Source: Streptomyces typhae (GTDB lineage: Bacteria; Actinomycetota; Actinomycetes; Streptomycetales; Streptomycetaceae). From it: a stretch of DNA of 64,000 bases. The position numbers were made by a program, and so were the translations under genes. The notes under the pieces are model-generated. The model saw only the letters and a list, made by a program, of their open reading frames with translations. It was not told the DNA's origin and ran no database searches. The first letter of the stretch is position 1. Each line of letters starts with the position of its first letter. Positions 56,841 through 64,000 of this stretch are shown here, one piece after another. Location: NCBI RefSeq assembly GCF_009755605.1, contig NZ_WPNZ01000006.1, positions 1 to 64,000 of the forward strand, given 5' to 3'.

Positions 56841-57568
56841 CAGCCCTCCCCCGGGTCTCCGCCTTGGTCTCCGTCCCCGTCCGTGTCTGTTTCTGTGCCT
56901 GTTTCTGTGTCTATGTCTGTTTCTGTGTCTGCGTCTGCGTCTGCGTCTTTGTCGTGGATCCAACCCGGACCGGCGGGCCCGGACCCCGATTCCGGCCAGG
57001 TCAGGCGGCCTTCCTCGATGTCGGCGACGATCTCCCTGATCCAGCCGAGCTCGGCTTCGTACATCCGCACCGCGTACTCGGTCTCCACCCCGAACAGTCG
57101 CGGCACCTCATCCGCGGCCAGTACGGCACGGTGCGCGGCGCGGATTTCTGCCAGCAGCGTGCGCAGCCGGCCGGTCCGCTCCCGCAGCGCCGCCACGGCG
57201 ACGTGCGGGTCGAGCGCGCCCAAGTAGCTGGCGGCGGAGAGGAACTTCGGGTACTCGTCGGCGGCCGGGACGCGAATCAGCTCATCCACCCAGCTCACGA
57301 ACTCCGCGCGTCCGAGTGCCGTGTGCTGGTAGACGGTCCGCTGCGGGCGAGCGCCGACGCGCAGGGTCTCCCGGGCCTCGATCCACTCGGCGCGTTCCAG
57401 GGCACGGACCACGTCGTACAGCGAGCCCGTGGTCAGTTTGAAGACGCGGTCCATACCGCGTTCCCGCAGGTGGGCGGCCATGGCGTGGGGGTGCATCGGG
57501 CACTCCATCAGCAGGCCCAGGACTGCGAGGCCCAGCGGGTTCGACACTCTGCCTCGACGACTCGTCAT
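56840..57568 (-). CDS. PadR-family regulator with acidic repeat tail
   Basis: The 242-residue protein has an N-terminal PadR winged HTH (LGLAVLGLLMECPMHPHAMA, KLTTGSLYDVVRALERAEWI) and a C-terminal helical dimer domain (LRTLLAEIRAAHRAVL, MYEAELGWIREIVADIEEG). The last 35 residues are a low-complexity tail of Asp/Thr/Glu/Gly (DADADADTETDIDTETGTET) coded by a hexanucleotide-like repeat. The gene overlaps the monooxygenase start. An operator-like palindrome lies upstream. ATG 57568 is the start; TTG 57571 is less likely. Confidence 0.9.
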   Translation of the reverse strand: MTSRRGRVSNPLGLAVLGLLMECPMHPHAMAAHLRERGMDRVFKLTTGSLYDVVRALERAEWIEARETLRVGARPQRTVYQHTALGRAEFVSWVDELIRVPAADEYPKFLSAASYLGALDPHVAVAALRERTGRLRTLLAEIRAAHRAVLAADEVPRLFGVETEYAVRMYEAELGWIREIVADIEEGRLTWPESGSGPAGPGWIHDKDADADADTETDIDTETGTETDTDGDGDQGGDPGEG

Positions 57569-57586
57569 CAAGTAATCGCCCCCTAC

Positions 57587-57602
57587 TACTCGGAACCGAG
57601 TA
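57587..57602. promoter_or_regulatory. Palindrome upstream of padR
   Basis: TACTCGG-AA-CCGAGTA is a perfect 7-bp inverted repeat 18 bases upstream of the PadR ATG, a natural site for autoregulation. Confidence 0.6.
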
Positions 57603-57759
57603 TCGGGCCCCGAGCGGCGGCCGTCAATCCCGTCAACTCGCCCGGGGCGCAGGGAAGTTGGGGCATCGTCCGCACGCTTCCACCAGCCCCGGGGATCGTC
57701 GTGCCGCAGCGGCGCGCCGACCCCCCGGGGGGGGTTGGTTCAGCTTCGTACGGGGTCTG

Positions 57760-59196
57760 TCAGCGGGCCAGCACGCCGAACTCGTTGCCGGGGGTGACCT
57801 GCGGGTCGACCGGTGCCTTCACGACTCGGGTGGGCGAGGACCCGGCGACCTTGCCGCTCTTCGTGCCGACCGACCAGACCTCCGGCGTGGTCGAGCGGAC
57901 CGGGATGGTGATCTCGGGCTGCTTGTCCTTGTTCAGGTCGGTGGTCTTGAGCTGCGTGGGGATGCGGTATGTGCCGGTGGGGCGGGGCAGGCCGGGGGCG
58001 TTGTAGGCGTAGAAGGTGGAGCCGGTGCCGGTGACGCCGCGGGATGAGCCCTTGAGCACGTAGAGGCCGCCGCCGGTGATGTAGCAGTGCTCGCAGGTGG
58101 ACTTGCGCTCGCCGGGGGCGCCGACGACCAGGTCGGCGTAGCCGTCCCGGTTGAGGTCGGCCGCGGCGACGGCGGCACCGAAGCGGTCGCCCTTCTGCAC
58201 GCCGCCCGGGACGCCGGGGGTGTCCTCGGTGAACATCCGCATGCTGCGGTTCTCGTCCACGCCGTTGGACGAGCCGTAGTTGATCCGCACCACGCCCGCG
58301 CCGGTCTCGGTGTCCAGCGTGGACGCCGCGTCGCCCACCGCGACGTCGCCGTAGCCGTCCTTGTCGAAGTCCGCGACCGTCACGCTGTTGCCGCCCCGGA
58401 TGGTGACCGGGGTCAGGCGAAGGCCGGACGCCCCGCCGAGGAGCACCCGGCCCCGCATGCGCTCCTCGCCGAGGACGACCAGGTCGTCGATGGACCCCTT
58501 GTTGACGCGGCCCACCGCGATCCGGTCCTGCGCCCCCTCGCCGTAGACGGGGTAGTTGCGGCCGGTGTCCACCTCCTGTGTCGAGACGGGCGTGCCGTCC
58601 GCCTTGAAGGGGCCCTTGAAGAGGCGGAGCACGGTGCCGTAGCCGACGACCAGGTCGGTCTTCCCGTCGCCAGTGAAGTCACCGGCCTTCAGGACCGAGC
58701 CGAAGCCGGGCCAGTCGTAGGGGTCGGCCACCGAGGTGCCGCCCTTGAGGCCGGTACGGCTGCCCCAGAGCAGGCTGACCTGTTCCCGCCCGCCCACGGC
58801 GAGGTCCGCGTACCCGTCCGCGTTGTAGTCGCCGCTGGCGAGGACCTTCCCGAACCGGCCGCCCTGGACCGCCTCGCCCCCCACGCCGGGGCTGTTCTGG
58901 CTGAGGGCCTTCAGGCCGGTCTTCTGCGCGCCGTTCTTGCCGCCGTAGGAGACGGTGACGTAGCCCGCGCCGGTGAGCGTCGTGGTGGCCCCGTCCGTCC
59001 CGGTGACCTTCACCCCGGCGTCCGGGGAGCCGATGGCCAGGTCGTGGTAGCCGTCGCCGTTGAAGTCGTCGGCGTACCGGGTGGGCGCGGGGCCCGCGGC
59101 GGCCTCGGCCTGGCTGCCGGTGGAGACCAGCAGGCCTCCGGTGAGCGTGGTGGCCGCCGCGGCGATCGCGATGGCGTGACGGATGTGGCGTCGCAC
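57760..59196 (-). CDS. Secreted FG-GAP repeat protein
   Basis: The 478-residue protein has a signal peptide (IRHAIAIAAAATTLTGGLLV, then QAEAAAG) and at least five FG-GAP/VCBS repeats with calcium-binding loops: DFNGDGYHDLAIG, DYNADGYADLAVG, DFTGDGKTDLVVG, DFDKDGYGDVAVG, DLNRDGYADLVVG, and a degenerate DLNKDKQPEITIP. This predicts an extracellular integrin-alpha-like beta-propeller. Function unknown. GTG 59196 has GGGGGAAG about 7 bases upstream. Confidence 0.92.
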   Translation of the reverse strand: MRRHIRHAIAIAAAATTLTGGLLVSTGSQAEAAAGPAPTRYADDFNGDGYHDLAIGSPDAGVKVTGTDGATTTLTGAGYVTVSYGGKNGAQKTGLKALSQNSPGVGGEAVQGGRFGKVLASGDYNADGYADLAVGGREQVSLLWGSRTGLKGGTSVADPYDWPGFGSVLKAGDFTGDGKTDLVVGYGTVLRLFKGPFKADGTPVSTQEVDTGRNYPVYGEGAQDRIAVGRVNKGSIDDLVVLGEERMRGRVLLGGASGLRLTPVTIRGGNSVTVADFDKDGYGDVAVGDAASTLDTETGAGVVRINYGSSNGVDENRSMRMFTEDTPGVPGGVQKGDRFGAAVAAADLNRDGYADLVVGAPGERKSTCEHCYITGGGLYVLKGSSRGVTGTGSTFYAYNAPGLPRPTGTYRIPTQLKTTDLNKDKQPEITIPVRSTTPEVWSVGTKSGKVAGSSPTRVVKAPVDPQVTPGNEFGVLAR

Positions 59197-59339
59197 GTCC
59201 GCTTCCCCCTAGGAATCGGTGATTCGATCAGAAAGACGCCTCCAAGACCTCCGACGTACTGGAACGGTTGTACGGATATTTGCGCCGCTTCACACCTGAC
59301 CGTCTCGGCGCCCACGTGGATCACCGAGATGGTGCGCCG

Positions 59340-60056
59340 TCAGCCTGCGAGCGCCGCGTACGTCCCCGGCTTCCAGCCGTACGACCGCCCCTTGACCCGG
59401 CCCGAGCCCGAGCCGGACCTGCGCGCGGCGCCCTGGCCGGTCTCCCAGGCGTAGGACCACTTCACGCCCTGCTCCGTCACGTCGAAGGTGACCTCCACGG
59501 TGACGCCGGAGTGCACCGCCTTGCCGAGGCGGGGCGCCGGTGCGCCGAGGGCCAGCCTCCGCCGGTCGCCGGAGAAGACGAAGAGGCGCAGGACCACGAA
59601 GCGGGCCACCCCGGCGAGTGCCGACGCGGAGAGGTAGACGATCTGCTCGTACACCGCGCCGGGCGCGCTCTGCACCGCGTGCAGGGCGATCATCGCGGCG
59701 GTCGTGACCACGTAGGCGGCCGCTGCCGTGCCCGCGGACTGGAGGTGGCCGCGCAGCCCGCACCGGCCGCCCTTGCCGAAGGTGAAGCGCGCGTGCAGTT
59801 CGGAGGCGAGGATCGTCGACACGACCGTGATCACCGCGTTCGCCGCCGCCCACGGCATCCAGTCCGCGAGCAGCACCACCGCGAAGCTGGACGCGAGGCC
59901 GATGCCGCCGCCGCAGAACACGAAGCGCGCGAACGCGGTGAGCGGCCCCGGCGGGTTCCCGGCGGCAGGCCTGGCGGGCGCGGCCCCGAACTCCGCGGGG
60001 GCCGGGACGGCCGAGCCCCACGCCAGGTCACGGGAGGGTCGTGCGTGACGTTCCAT
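59340..60056 (-). CDS. GtrA-family membrane protein
   Basis: The 238-residue protein has four transmembrane helices of GtrA type (FARFVFCGGGIGLASSFAVV, NAVITVVSTILASEL, AYVVTTAAMIALHAV, ALAGVARFVVLRLFVF) with the usual FTFGKGG loop. GtrA proteins are thought to flip prenyl-phosphate-linked sugars. Unusually a soluble tail of about 65 residues follows (EVTFDVTEQGVKWSYAWETG), perhaps extracytoplasmic. AGAGGAG lies 5 bases before ATG 60056. Confidence 0.82.
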   Translation of the reverse strand: MERHARPSRDLAWGSAVPAPAEFGAAPARPAAGNPPGPLTAFARFVFCGGGIGLASSFAVVLLADWMPWAAANAVITVVSTILASELHARFTFGKGGRCGLRGHLQSAGTAAAAYVVTTAAMIALHAVQSAPGAVYEQIVYLSASALAGVARFVVLRLFVFSGDRRRLALGAPAPRLGKAVHSGVTVEVTFDVTEQGVKWSYAWETGQGAARRSGSGSGRVKGRSYGWKPGTYAALAG

Positions 60057-60425
60057 CGGGGCTCCTCTTCCCTCCCGTTCGGCGAGCCGGGTGCGACCGA
60101 TCCGAACAGTGTGCGTCTTCTTGGAACACCGTACGGAATCCGCACAGCGTGCGCAAGTCGGCCAGCGTACGGCTGCTGCGTACGGTGTTCGTGCGTCCAG
60201 TGGGGCGAAGGAAGAGGGCCAGGGGCCGCCTGGCGCCGCTTCTGCGACTGCGGTGGGCGGTGGGCGTCCAACATCGGGCGTCGGGCGTGCCGCGTCCGGC
60301 ATCGGGTGCCCGCCGTAACGCGTCCGGCATCGAGCGCCCGCCATGCCGCGTTCCCCGTCGGGCGTACCGCGTGCCGCGTCCCGCGCCCTCTGTCCCGCGC
60401 GCCCCGCACCCCGCGCCCCTCAGGC
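60057..60425. other. Intergenic stretch with imperfect repeats
   Basis: No gene is seen. Two imperfect 28-bp units (60291-60318 and 60319-60346) and further CGCGTCCGGCATCG-like copies fill much of the region. It separates two minus-strand genes. Confidence 0.6.
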
Positions 60426-61622
60426 TCAGCCGGGGCTCGTCACCGAGACCACGTAGTCGACGACGTCGTGGAGGCTGGAGCGGCGCCGGAACGCGGCGCG
60501 CTGACGTTCGGCCCCGTTCCCCTCGGCACGCAGACGCGCCCACTGCTCCCGCGTCAGATCGAGGTCCCCGTGGCGGCGCAGCGCCGGGGCGACCCGGGCC
60601 AGGAGCCGCTCCACCAGTTCGGTCTGGGGCACCAGGCCACCGGTGACCGGGTCGATGCCGTCGCCGGTCAGGCCGTCGCGGGCCGCGCGCCAACAGGCGG
60701 CGCGCAGCATCTCGGGGGCCGGGCGCGGTGCGGGTTCGCCGGTCCGCACCGCGTGCAGGGCCGCGGTGGTCAGGGCGCGGACGAGGGCCGCGAGCAGGAC
60801 GGTGTCCCCGGCGGTGAGGGCCGCGTCGGCGACGCGCACCTCCAGGGTGGGGACGTGGTGGGAGGGGCGGATGTCCCAGTACAGGCCGGAGCGGTCCATG
60901 ACCGCCCCGGCCTCGACAAGACCGTGCACGAGTTCGTCGAAGTGGGCGGGCGACTCGAAGTAGGGCGGCGGACCGGCCACCGGCCACCGCCCCCAGCACG
61001 TGGCGCGCCAACTGTCGTACCCCGTGTCCTGCCCCGCCCAGTACGGCGAGTTCGCGGCGAGCGCGGTCAGCGTCGGCAGCCAGGGTCGCAGATGGTTGCT
61101 CACCTGCACCGCGTCCCGGGGGTCGGGGAGGCCGACGTGGATGTGGCAGGCGCAGGTGCTCTGCTCGTCGTCCAGGGCGCGGAAGGTGGCGACGCTGCGT
61201 GCGTAGCGCGGGCCCGGCGTGACCGGGAGCGGCGACGCCTGGCCGAATACAGGCGTCCCGGAGGAGGCGACGCGCAGGCCGTGGCGGGCGGCCGCGCGCA
61301 CGAGGGCCGCCCGCGAAGCGCGGATCTGCTCGCCCGCCGCCGCCAGGCCGGTGTGCGGATCGGTCCGCAACTCCACCTGATAGCGGGTCAGTTCGGTGCC
61401 GACCCGGCCGCCGAGTTCACCGGCGACGCTGCGCGCCACCTCCGGTCCCCGCGGGCTCACGGCCCTGGACACGGGGTCGACCAGGAGGAGTTCCTCCTCG
61501 ATGCCCACGGTGAGCGGGGCACGACCGCGCGCCGGGTCGGAGCTTCTGCTCGATGGTGCGGTGCCGCCGGCGGGGGCGAGGAGGTGGTTCGACGATGCCT
61601 CGTCAGGAGGTGGGGATGCCAT
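60426..61622 (-). CDS. GCS2-family carboxylate-amine ligase (YbdK-like), copy 1
   Basis: The 398-residue protein belongs to the glutamate-cysteine ligase GCS2 family: LTVGIEEELLLVD near residue 40, YQVELRTDPHT, CACHIHVGLPD (metal/ATP site His) and PTLEVRVADAALTAGDTVLL. Family members join Glu to an amine with ATP, but for most the amine is unknown. It has about 40 extra N-terminal residues of low complexity compared with copy 2. No clear ribosome-binding site precedes ATG 61622. A second GCS2 gene lies divergently 0.9 kb away. Confidence 0.9.
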   Translation of the reverse strand: MASPPPDEASSNHLLAPAGGTAPSSRSSDPARGRAPLTVGIEEELLLVDPVSRAVSPRGPEVARSVAGELGGRVGTELTRYQVELRTDPHTGLAAAGEQIRASRAALVRAAARHGLRVASSGTPVFGQASPLPVTPGPRYARSVATFRALDDEQSTCACHIHVGLPDPRDAVQVSNHLRPWLPTLTALAANSPYWAGQDTGYDSWRATCWGRWPVAGPPPYFESPAHFDELVHGLVEAGAVMDRSGLYWDIRPSHHVPTLEVRVADAALTAGDTVLLAALVRALTTAALHAVRTGEPAPRPAPEMLRAACWRAARDGLTGDGIDPVTGGLVPQTELVERLLARVAPALRRHGDLDLTREQWARLRAEGNGAERQRAAFRRRSSLHDVVDYVVSVTSPG

Positions 61623-61721
61623 GGTGATTGCATGGTCGCAGACAGTGGTCGTTCAGGTAGGGGCTGAACCGCGCCAGAGGCGGTGGCGATTCCGCGCAGG
61701 GGGCCACCGGACCTCGTGGGG

Positions 61722-61784
61722 GCGTGGCGGTTCCGGACGCGGGCGCGGCGGTTCCGGACGCGGGCGCGGCGGTTTCGGACGCGG
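61722..61784. repeat. Three tandem 21-bp repeats in the GCS2-RidA spacer
   Basis: Units 61722-61742, 61743-61763 and 61764-61784 are near identical; a GTCGCC hexamer run follows near 61811-61831. They lie in the 61623-61999 spacer, which has no gene. Confidence 0.85.
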
Positions 61785-61999
61785 GCATGGCCGTTGCCGT
61801 GCCCGCCGCCGTCGCCGTCGCCGTCGCCGTCGAAGGCATGGCGGTTCCGGACGCAGACATGACGGCTCGTCCGCGGGCGTCGGAATGGATCATGACGTGG
61901 CCGGGTTGCAGGGAGCGGGGAGCCGGACCCGGCGCCCCGGACACGCCGTCCCGGGCAGGACCGGCACGGCGGCCGACCTCCACGGAAAGGGCCCCGGCC

Positions 62000-62407
62000 A
62001 TGACGCGCGACGGGCGTACGATCACCAACCCCGAAACCCTGCACGACCCCACGCCGTTCGGCTACAGCCATGCCGTCTCGGCCCCCGGGGAACTCGTCTT
62101 CATCGGCGGCCAGTACGCTTCGGACGCCACCGGCGCCCCGGTGCCTGGCGACTTCGCCGCGCAGGTCGACCTGGCCTTCGACCGGCTCGGGGCCGCCCTG
62201 GCGGCGGTGGGCCTCGGCTTCGAGCACGTGGTCCGGCTCGGCACGTACATCGTGGCGCACGACGTCGACAAGCTGGCGGTCCTCGGCAAGGCCCTGCACG
62301 CCCGCTTCGGCGACCGGCTGCCGGCGCAGACCCTGAGCGGCGTGGCGTCCCTCGCCCTGCCGGGGATGCTCTTCGAGGTCGACGCGGTCGCCGTGCGCCC
62401 TGCCTGA
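62000..62407 (+). CDS. RidA-family protein
   Basis: The 135-residue protein has the RidA/YjgF signatures: SHAVSAPGELVFIGGQYASD, FDRLGAALAAVGLGFEHVVR, ALPGMLFEVDAVAVRP. Classical RidA enzymes deaminate reactive enamines; the catalytic Arg of the archetype is not clearly present near the C-terminus (EVDAVAV precedes), so it may be a Rid-like protein with another role. GGAAAGGG lies before ATG 62000. It sits between two GCS2 genes and is probably transcribed with copy 2. Confidence 0.85.
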   Translation: MTRDGRTITNPETLHDPTPFGYSHAVSAPGELVFIGGQYASDATGAPVPGDFAAQVDLAFDRLGAALAAVGLGFEHVVRLGTYIVAHDVDKLAVLGKALHARFGDRLPAQTLSGVASLALPGMLFEVDAVAVRPA

Positions 62408-62509
62408 CCCGCATGTGCTGCCGGAATGCCTACGCCACGTGGGGTACACGTGCACCTGGGCGGATGCCCGAACCGGCCGAAGAGGCAGGGTGAAGAGAGG
62501 CGGTGGCGG

Positions 62510-63697
62510 ATGCGTACCGTGGGAGTGGAAGAGGAACTCCTCCTGTTCGACCGGCAGAGCGGGGAGCCGCGGGCCCTCTCCTCCGCGGTCATCGCCCGCG
62601 CGGCCAAGGACAGCGCGGAGGACGCCGCAGCGGGAACAGCGAGCAGCGGAGCCGACGGCGGGGAAGTCCCCGGGACGGACGGCCGCCCCGGCCGGTCCAC
62701 GGACTACCGCGACCCCGAGGACGAGGCCTTCGAGAAGGAGCTGCACCGGCAGCAGATCGAGTTCGCGACCCAGCCGCACACCGACATGGGCGACCTCGCG
62801 GACGAGATCCGGCGGTGGCGTGCCGACGCCGCCCGGCACGCCGACGACGTGGGCGGCGCCGTCGCCGCTCTCGCCACCTCCCCCCTGCCGGCGAGTCCGG
62901 CGGTGAACGTGGGGCCGCGCTTCGCGTGGATGGAGCAGCAGTTCGGCCTCACCACCCGGGAGCAGCTCACGTGCGGCTGCCATGTGCACGTGGCGGTCGA
63001 GTCACGGGAGGAGGGTGTGGCGGTCGTCGACCGGATCCGTTCCTGGCTCGCGGTCCTGGTCGCGCTCAGTTGCAACTCGCCCTTCTGGCAGGGCAGGGAC
63101 AGCAAGTACGCCAGTTACCGCAGCAGGGTGTGGGGGCGCTGGCCCATGGCGGGCCCCGCGGAGATCTTCGGCTCCGCGGAGCGCTACGACGAGCAGGTGG
63201 AGACGATGATCGCCACCGGCGTCCTGCGGGACGAGGGCATGGTGTACTTCGACGCCCGCCTCTCCCACCGCTACCCCACCGTGGAGATCCGTGTCGCGGA
63301 CGTCTGCCTGGAGGCCGGCACCACCGTCCTCGTCGCCGCGCTCGCGCGGGCGTTGGTGGACACGGCCGTAGCGGAGTGGCGCGCGGGGACGCCGCCGCTC
63401 GGGCACGGCGTCAGTGTGCTGCGGCTCGCGGCGTGGCGTGCCGCGCGCTCCGGCCTGGAGGGCCCCCTGCTGCACCCGGTGACGATGCGGCCCGCCCCCG
63501 CGGAGGAGGTGGTGGCGGCGCTGCTCGACCACGCCCAGGGCGCCCTCGACGCGAACGGCGACCTCGGGATGGCGCGCAAGTCCGCGGCGGGCCTGTTCGA
63601 GCACGGCACGGGCGCCCGTGTGCAGCGTGACCTGCTCGACCGGACGGGCAGCCTCGGCGCGGTCGTCACGGAGTGCGTGCGGCGCACGCAGGCGTGA
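62510..63697 (+). CDS. GCS2-family carboxylate-amine ligase (YbdK-like), copy 2
   Basis: The 395-residue protein shows the same family motifs: MRTVGVEEELLLFD at the very start, QQIEFATQPHTDM, CGCHVHVAVES and PTVEIRVADVCLEAGTTVLV. It has an Asp/Gly-rich insert near residue 45 that copy 1 lacks. Both copies keep the acidic and His positions of the active site. Head-to-head placement around a RidA gene suggests gene duplication and a shared pathway. The longer frame upstream of ATG 62510 runs through the RidA end. Confidence 0.9.
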   Translation: MRTVGVEEELLLFDRQSGEPRALSSAVIARAAKDSAEDAAAGTASSGADGGEVPGTDGRPGRSTDYRDPEDEAFEKELHRQQIEFATQPHTDMGDLADEIRRWRADAARHADDVGGAVAALATSPLPASPAVNVGPRFAWMEQQFGLTTREQLTCGCHVHVAVESREEGVAVVDRIRSWLAVLVALSCNSPFWQGRDSKYASYRSRVWGRWPMAGPAEIFGSAERYDEQVETMIATGVLRDEGMVYFDARLSHRYPTVEIRVADVCLEAGTTVLVAALARALVDTAVAEWRAGTPPLGHGVSVLRLAAWRAARSGLEGPLLHPVTMRPAPAEEVVAALLDHAQGALDANGDLGMARKSAAGLFEHGTGARVQRDLLDRTGSLGAVVTECVRRTQA

Positions 63698-63858
63698 ACC
63701 TGTCCTGAGGGCGACAGGGCGTCGAACGTACGCCGTACGGGACATGCACACTCGGCGCCCGCTACAACCACGCCCGGTGCTCCGCGAGTCGAATCCTGCG
63801 CCGGTACCTCCGGCAGGCAGCACCGGTACCTCCGGCGGGTGCACCCGCGCCACCAGGA

Positions 63859-63890
63859 GGAGGAGTCCCCGGCACCAAGGGGGCTCCTCC
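63859..63890. terminator. Hairpin after the second GCS2 gene
   Basis: Arms 63859-63870 and 63879-63890 pair with a single bulged T. It lies 160 bases after the GCS2 stop; 63698-63858 has no gene but repeats CCGGTACCTCCGGC twice. Confidence 0.55.
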
Positions 63891-63942
63891 GCGCCCCCGG
63901 CGGGACCGGTACCGACTTCACCGCGATCTCGACGGAGTCCAC

Positions 63943-64000
63943 GTGCACATGCGTCCGCCCTCACCGGTTGCGCGACTGGCCGCGACCGCCGCCCTCGCCC
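63943..64000 (+). CDS. Possible start of a secreted-protein gene (3' end outside window)
   Basis: GTG 63943 has GGAG 5 bases upstream and opens a frame reading into MRPPSPVARLAATAALA, a basic start followed by a hydrophobic stretch like a signal peptide. Only 19 codons are visible. Confidence 0.4.
   Translation, partial: MHMRPPSPVARLAATAALA

Noticed and set aside
63755..63830. tRNA-like stretch with GTCGAATCC
   Set aside because: The flanks do not pair into a T-arm or acceptor stem, so the resemblance is only to the loop.

Overview
The window looks like a stretch of a Streptomyces chromosome, probably an accessory or arm region. Supporting signs are very high GC with strong third-position GC bias, GTG starts, rare TTA codons, and families typical of the genus (SigB-type sigma factor with a partner-switching module, LAL regulator, twin secreted proteases, DUF5133, several VOC proteins, GCS2 ligases). 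Assignments come from reading motifs by eye; no search was run.

Region by region. (1) 2-13744 holds the last 4580 residues of a nonribosomal peptide synthetase: A(C-term)-PCP / C-A-PCP-E / C-A(N-methyltransferase)-PCP / C-A(Thr)-PCP-TE. It predicts a peptide ending X, D-residue, N-methyl residue, Thr, released by a thioesterase whose nucleophile is Cys rather than Ser. (2) 13876-18187 is an MMPL exporter, histidine kinase and response regulator on the opposite strand, perhaps serving export or self-protection. (3) 18.4-25.7 kb is a zone of decay: a frameshifted lipoprotein, an APH-type kinase, intact dgt, an oxidoreductase scrap, then a minus-strand operon of an MfnB-aldehyde dehydrogenase chimera, a broken alcohol dehydrogenase and an intact methyltransferase. 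(4) 25.7-29.3 kb carries small proteins and a SigB-type sigma factor with its ATPase-type anti-sigma and STAS anti-anti-sigma genes. (5) 29.4-39.2 kb carries single enzymes (P-loop kinase, methyltransferase, Tat-type class V aminotransferase, SDR, hydrolase, VOC), DUF1963 and SUKH proteins, and a Crp/Fnr regulator with a small upstream ORF. (6) 39.2-41.0 kb has no convincing gene, is partly AT-rich, and holds an intrinsic terminator. (7) 41.1-47.6 kb has a STAS protein, a 993-residue LAL regulator, and a subtilisin and a trypsin-like protease, both secreted. (8) 47.7-52.8 kb has an LLM flavoprotein with an in-frame decapeptide repeat, a monooxygenase-like protein, a VOC protein, a divergent XRE/methionine aminopeptidase pair with an operator, and secreted proteins. 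(9) 52.8-57.6 kb has a decayed XRE-nSTAND gene, DUF5133, and a PadR/FAD-monooxygenase operon. (10) 57.7-64 kb has an FG-GAP protein, a GtrA protein, and two GCS2 ligases flanking a RidA-family gene; a secreted-protein gene starts at the edge.

A thread across the window is short tandem duplication. At four minus-strand genes the repeated unit spans the stop codon, and elsewhere repeats frameshift or lengthen genes.
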